From NCBI GenBank assembly GCA_050181835.1, contig JBFXCU010000035.1, forward strand, positions 1 through 17,120: a stretch of 17,120 nucleotides of DNA. The letters run 5' to 3'. This document shows, in pieces, positions 14,727-17,120 of the stretch (its first letter is position 1; every line of letters starts with the position of its first letter). This DNA comes from CAILZL01 sp050181835 (GTDB lineage: Bacteria; Pseudomonadota; Gammaproteobacteria; Steroidobacterales; Steroidobacteraceae). A model generated the notes under the pieces. That model worked only from the letters and a program-made list of their open reading frames with translations. It made no database searches and was not told the origin of the DNA. A program made the position numbers and the translations under genes.

Positions 14727-16493
14727 TCAGAACTTCCATTCCCACGGAACAATAATCATAACTAGAACACCGACTATGATAGTCAGTGGGATACCCATTC
14801 TCATGTAATCCGTGAATCGATACCCGCCAGGCCCCAGCACCATCAGGTTAGTCTGGTAGCCGATCGGGGTGGCGAAGCTCATCGAAGCCGCCACTGTGAT
14901 GGTGATGATAAACGGCATGTAGCTGACAGCCAGTGATTTACTAAGCGCGATTGCGATGGGAAACATCAGCGCGGCGGCGGTGTTGTTGGTCACGATCTCG
15001 GTGAACAGTACGGTCATGACGTACACCACGAAGAGCGCCATCAGGGGACCTGCCCCGGTGATGGAGAGGAAACCGTCAGCCATTGCCTGCGCCGCACCGG
15101 TGGTCTCCAGCGCCTTGCCGATGCCGAGCGAGGCGGCGATCACGATCAGGATCTGCCAGTCCACCGCGGCCCGCGCGTTGCTGCCGCGCGTGCAGCGGGT
15201 GACCAGCATGGCCCCGGCGGCCAGCAGCGCCGCCTGCAGCATGCTGAGCCAGCCGAAGGCGGCGGCGGCCACCATGGCGGTCATGATCGCAAGCGCGATC
15301 GGCGCCTTGTCGTGATTCAGCGGGTTCGAGCCCTCCAGGCGGCTGACCAGATAGAAGTCGCGCGAATTGCGCTGTTGCTCGACGAAGGACGGGTGCCCTT
15401 CCAGCAGCAGGGTGTCGCCCGGGCGCAGCACAATGTCGCCGATCTTGCCCTTGATCTGCTCGCCGCTGCGCGAGACGGCGATGACCGCCGCATTGTAAAG
15501 GGTGCGAAAACGCCCCTCGCGTATGCTCTTGCCCACCAGCGGGGCGCTGCTGGAGATCACCGCCTCGATCAGGCAGCGTTCCGGCCGCGGCATTCCAAGT
15601 TTGAAGATCTGGTCGGTGGCCGGGTTGAGGCCGTGGATCTTCTGCAGGTCGATGACCGACTCCACCGCGCCGGCGAAGATCAATCGGTCGTTCGCCTGCA
15701 GCCGCTCGAGCGGTGAGACGGCCGGCAGCACCTGTTCGCCGCGATCAATCTCGATCAGGTACAGGCCCGGCAGGTGGCGCAGGCCGGCCTGCTCTACCGT
15801 CTTGCCGACCAGCGGTCCGCCGGAATCGACCATCATCTCCACGGTGTATCCGCGCGATTCCTCGAACTGGCTGATGGCCGGCTTGCGCTCGGGCAGCAGC
15901 CAGCGGCTCAGCAGGATGATGCCGAGGAACACTACCACCACCAGCGGAATGCCCACCCAGGCGAGCTCGAACATCTTGAGACCCTGGCCGGTCTCCTTGA
16001 TCAGCATGCCGTTCACCACCAGGTTGGTGCTGGTGCCGATCAGGGTGCAGGTGCCGCCGGCAATGGTGGCGTAGCTGAGCGGGATCATCAGCTTGGAGAC
16101 GGAGATCCGGTGGCGGCGCGCCCAGTCCTGCACCGCCGGGATCATCATTGCCACCACCGGGGTATTGTTGAGGAAGGCGCTCATGACGGCGACCGGTGTC
16201 ATCAGGCGTACCTGGGCATGGGCGGTCGAGCGCGGCACCCCGAGCAGGTGCTGCACGATCCAGGCGATGGCGCCGGTGTCGCGCAGGCCGGTCACGATGA
16301 CGAACATGATGCCTACCGTGACCATGCCCTCATTCGACAGACCGGACAGCGCCTCGGTCGGGGTGAGGATTCCGGTCACCAGCAACAGGGTCAGGCCGGC
16401 CATCATGACGATATCCGGCGCCGTGCGCCCGTGTATCAGCAGCCCGAGGCAGAGGCCGATGACGGCAATGGTAAACCAGGCTTCAAGGCTCAT
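14727..16493 (-). CDS. SLC13/DASS-family permease with two RCK_C (TrkA_C) domains, probable sulfate transporter
   Basis: This 588-residue protein has helices from residue 1 to about 200, a soluble middle region and helices from about 395 to the end. Family signatures appear in both halves: AFLNNTPVVAMMIP and GTCTLIGTSTNLVVNG, then TNNTAAALMFPIA and FATPIGYQTNLMVLG. The middle has two TrkA_C/RCK_C-like repeats, each around a GPLVGKTVEQAGLR or APLVGKSIREGRFR stretch and ending in DRLIFAG or DTLLLEG. This layout is usual for bacterial SLC13 anion transporters. Its place right after cysC points to sulfate uptake for activation, though other anions are possible. ATG at 16493 has no Shine-Dalgarno site; the region before it is a CCTCAC-rich heptad repeat. 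The 3' end is much less GC-rich than the rest. Confidence 0.87.
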   Translation of the reverse strand: MSLEAWFTIAVIGLCLGLLIHGRTAPDIVMMAGLTLLLVTGILTPTEALSGLSNEGMVTVGIMFVIVTGLRDTGAIAWIVQHLLGVPRSTAHAQVRLMTPVAVMSAFLNNTPVVAMMIPAVQDWARRHRISVSKLMIPLSYATIAGGTCTLIGTSTNLVVNGMLIKETGQGLKMFELAWVGIPLVVVVFLGIILLSRWLLPERKPAISQFEESRGYTVEMMVDSGGPLVGKTVEQAGLRHLPGLYLIEIDRGEQVLPAVSPLERLQANDRLIFAGAVESVIDLQKIHGLNPATDQIFKLGMPRPERCLIEAVISSSAPLVGKSIREGRFRTLYNAAVIAVSRSGEQIKGKIGDIVLRPGDTLLLEGHPSFVEQQRNSRDFYLVSRLEGSNPLNHDKAPIALAIMTAMVAAAAFGWLSMLQAALLAAGAMLVTRCTRGSNARAAVDWQILIVIAASLGIGKALETTGAAQAMADGFLSITGAGPLMALFVVYVMTVLFTEIVTNNTAAALMFPIAIALSKSLAVSYMPFIITITVAASMSFATPIGYQTNLMVLGPGGYRFTDYMRMGIPLTIIVGVLVMIIVPWEWKF

Positions 16494-16502
16494 GGCGCGA
16501 GC

Positions 16503-16530
16503 GTGAGGTGTGAGGCGTTAGGTGTGAGGC
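16503..16530. repeat. Heptad tandem repeat GTGAGGY (four copies)
   Basis: Four adjacent 7-bp units, GTGAGGT, GTGAGGC, GTTAGGT and GTGAGGC, lie just before the SLC13 start codon. A 13-bp block AGGTGTGAGGCGT occurs twice at a 14-bp period (16506-16518 and 16520-16532). Such short repeats in intergenic sites are prone to slippage. It occupies the place of the Shine-Dalgarno site of the permease gene. Confidence 0.8.
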
Positions 16531-16552
16531 GTACTGGCATCACTGCGATATC

Positions 16553-16577
16553 GGGGAACAGATAAAAATCTGTCCCC
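16553..16577. repeat. REP-like palindrome between cysC and the permease gene
   Basis: An inverted repeat with arms GGGGAACAGAT and ATCTGTCCCC is separated by AAAA; one unpaired A in the left arm is the only flaw. On the minus strand it reads GGGGACAGATTTTTATCTG and so on, which resembles the GGGGACAGATTTAT-type sequences scattered in many gammaproteobacterial genomes and linked with REP or transposase-related families (from memory). It lies 10 bases after the cysC stop. No U-run follows on the minus strand, so it is a poor intrinsic terminator but may protect transcript 3' ends. Confidence 0.6.
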
Positions 16578-16587
16578 CAATCCTGTG

Positions 16588-17120
16588 TCAGCCCTTCAGA
16601 ATGCCGCGCTCGCGCAGCAGATCGAGCACCTGGTCGGCGCACTTGTCCAGCGAGTCGGCTCCGGTCTCGACGATGATCTCGGGCTTGTCGGGCGCCTCAT
16701 ACGGCGAGGAGATGCCGGTAAAGGCCTTGATCTCCCCTGCCCTCGCCTTCTTGTACAGACCCTTCACGTCGCGCTGCTCGCACACTTCGAGTGAGGCCTT
16801 GCAGTAGATCTCGATGAAGTCGCCATGCATGACCAGGCCGCGAACGCGCTCGCGGTCGGCACGGAACGGCGAGATGAAGGCGGTCATGGCGATCACGCCG
16901 GCCTCTATGAACAGCTTGGAGACTTCGCCGATGCGGCGGATGTTTTCCACTCGGTCCTCGTCCGAGAAACCGAGGTCGCCGCACAGGCCATGTCGGATGT
17001 TGTCACCGTCGAGCACGAAGGTGCGGCACTTCTGTTCGTGGAGCTTTTCCTCCACTGCATGCGCCAGCGTGGATTTTCCCGAACCGGACAGTCCTGTGAA
17101 CCACAGGATCGCGCTCTTGT
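16588..17120 (-). CDS. cysC: Adenylylsulfate (APS) kinase, 5' end cut by window edge
   Basis: At least 176 residues are in the window; the N-terminus lies beyond the right edge. The P-loop GLSGSGKST is encoded at 17068-17094, followed by DGDNIRHGLCGDLGFS, the substrate segment RVENIRRIGEVSKLF, and FISPFRADRERVR. These are the APS kinase motifs. The enzyme phosphorylates APS with ATP to give PAPS for sulfate assimilation or sulfation, in the cytoplasm. The C-terminal length fits a single-domain CysC, but a CysN-CysC fusion cannot be excluded because the start is missing. The ORF that begins at GTG 17055 is an artefact: the open frame continues through the P-loop to the edge. The downstream permease probably supplies sulfate. 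Confidence 0.93.
   Translation of the reverse strand, partial: KSAILWFTGLSGSGKSTLAHAVEEKLHEQKCRTFVLDGDNIRHGLCGDLGFSDEDRVENIRRIGEVSKLFIEAGVIAMTAFISPFRADRERVRGLVMHGDFIEIYCKASLEVCEQRDVKGLYKKARAGEIKAFTGISSPYEAPDKPEIIVETGADSLDKCADQVLDLLRERGILKG

Noticed and set aside
15312..16565. Long plus-strand open frames opposite the permease gene (up to 263 codons)
   Set aside because: They are shadows produced by the GC-rich antisense of the SLC13 coding frame, with low-complexity His/Asp-rich translations and no recognisable domain.
14727..17120. Sulfated glycan system using cysC and the permease
   Set aside because: PAPS supply would fit, but no sulfotransferase is seen in the locus; the two genes look like flanking sulfate-assimilation genes.
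1..17120. CRISPR array, tRNA/rRNA genes or complete insertion sequences
   Set aside because: No regularly spaced repeats, no cloverleaf-like sequences and no transposase frames were found on either strand.

Overview
The window is a Wzx/Wzy-type O-antigen (or related surface polysaccharide) locus. All 15 recognised genes lie on the minus strand, so transcription runs from high to low coordinates. The gene types and their order (ending wbpL then wbpM as in Pseudomonas, entered from cysC and a sulfate-type permease) suggest a gammaproteobacterium, possibly a sulfur-metabolising or environmental one. No 16S or other marker is present, so taxonomy is inference.

Layout in transcription order. (1) 17120-16494: the 3' part of cysC (APS kinase, cut by the right edge) and a 94-bp spacer with a GTGAGGY heptad repeat and a REP-like hairpin. 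(2) 16493-14727: an SLC13 permease with two RCK_C/TrkA_C-like domains. (3) 14635-13103: the Wzx-like flippase. (4) 13092-10004: a cassette of an aminoglycoside-phosphotransferase-fold kinase, two class I SAM methyltransferases, a possible 32-codon ORF between them and a DUF2334/NodB-like deacetylase. (5) 10007-6513: a GT4 glycosyltransferase, a Wzy-like polymerase and a second GT4. (6) 6494-3633: a third methyltransferase and an AsnB-type glutamine amidotransferase. (7) 3636-441: a third GT4, an SDR 4-keto-sugar reductase/epimerase and a WbpL-like initiating phosphoglycosyl transferase. (8) 284-1: the N-terminal membrane part of a WbpM/CapD-type nucleotide-sugar 4,6-dehydratase, cut by the left edge and preceded by its own good sigma70-type promoter.

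How the genes work together (inference from families). WbpM and the SDR would make a UDP-6-deoxy-HexNAc such as QuiNAc or FucNAc. WbpL would load its phospho-sugar on undecaprenyl phosphate. Three GT4 enzymes would extend it, giving a repeat unit of about four sugars if each adds one. Wzx would flip it and Wzy polymerise it. AsnB would amidate a uronic acid, and the kinase, methyltransferases and deacetylase would decorate the unit or its chain end. No Wzz, no WaaL candidate distinct from Wzy, and no uronic-acid pathway is seen here.

Base composition is strongly mosaic. The flanks are about 70-75% GC in sampled 60-bp blocks (841-900, 15121-15180), while the interior falls to 27% (8041-8100). 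The changes occur inside the wbpL-like gene (near 1150-1260) and inside the 3' end of the SLC13 gene (near 14830), as expected if the serotype block was exchanged by recombination in the flanks. Many genes overlap by 1-4 bases (ATGA/GTGA), indicating translational coupling.
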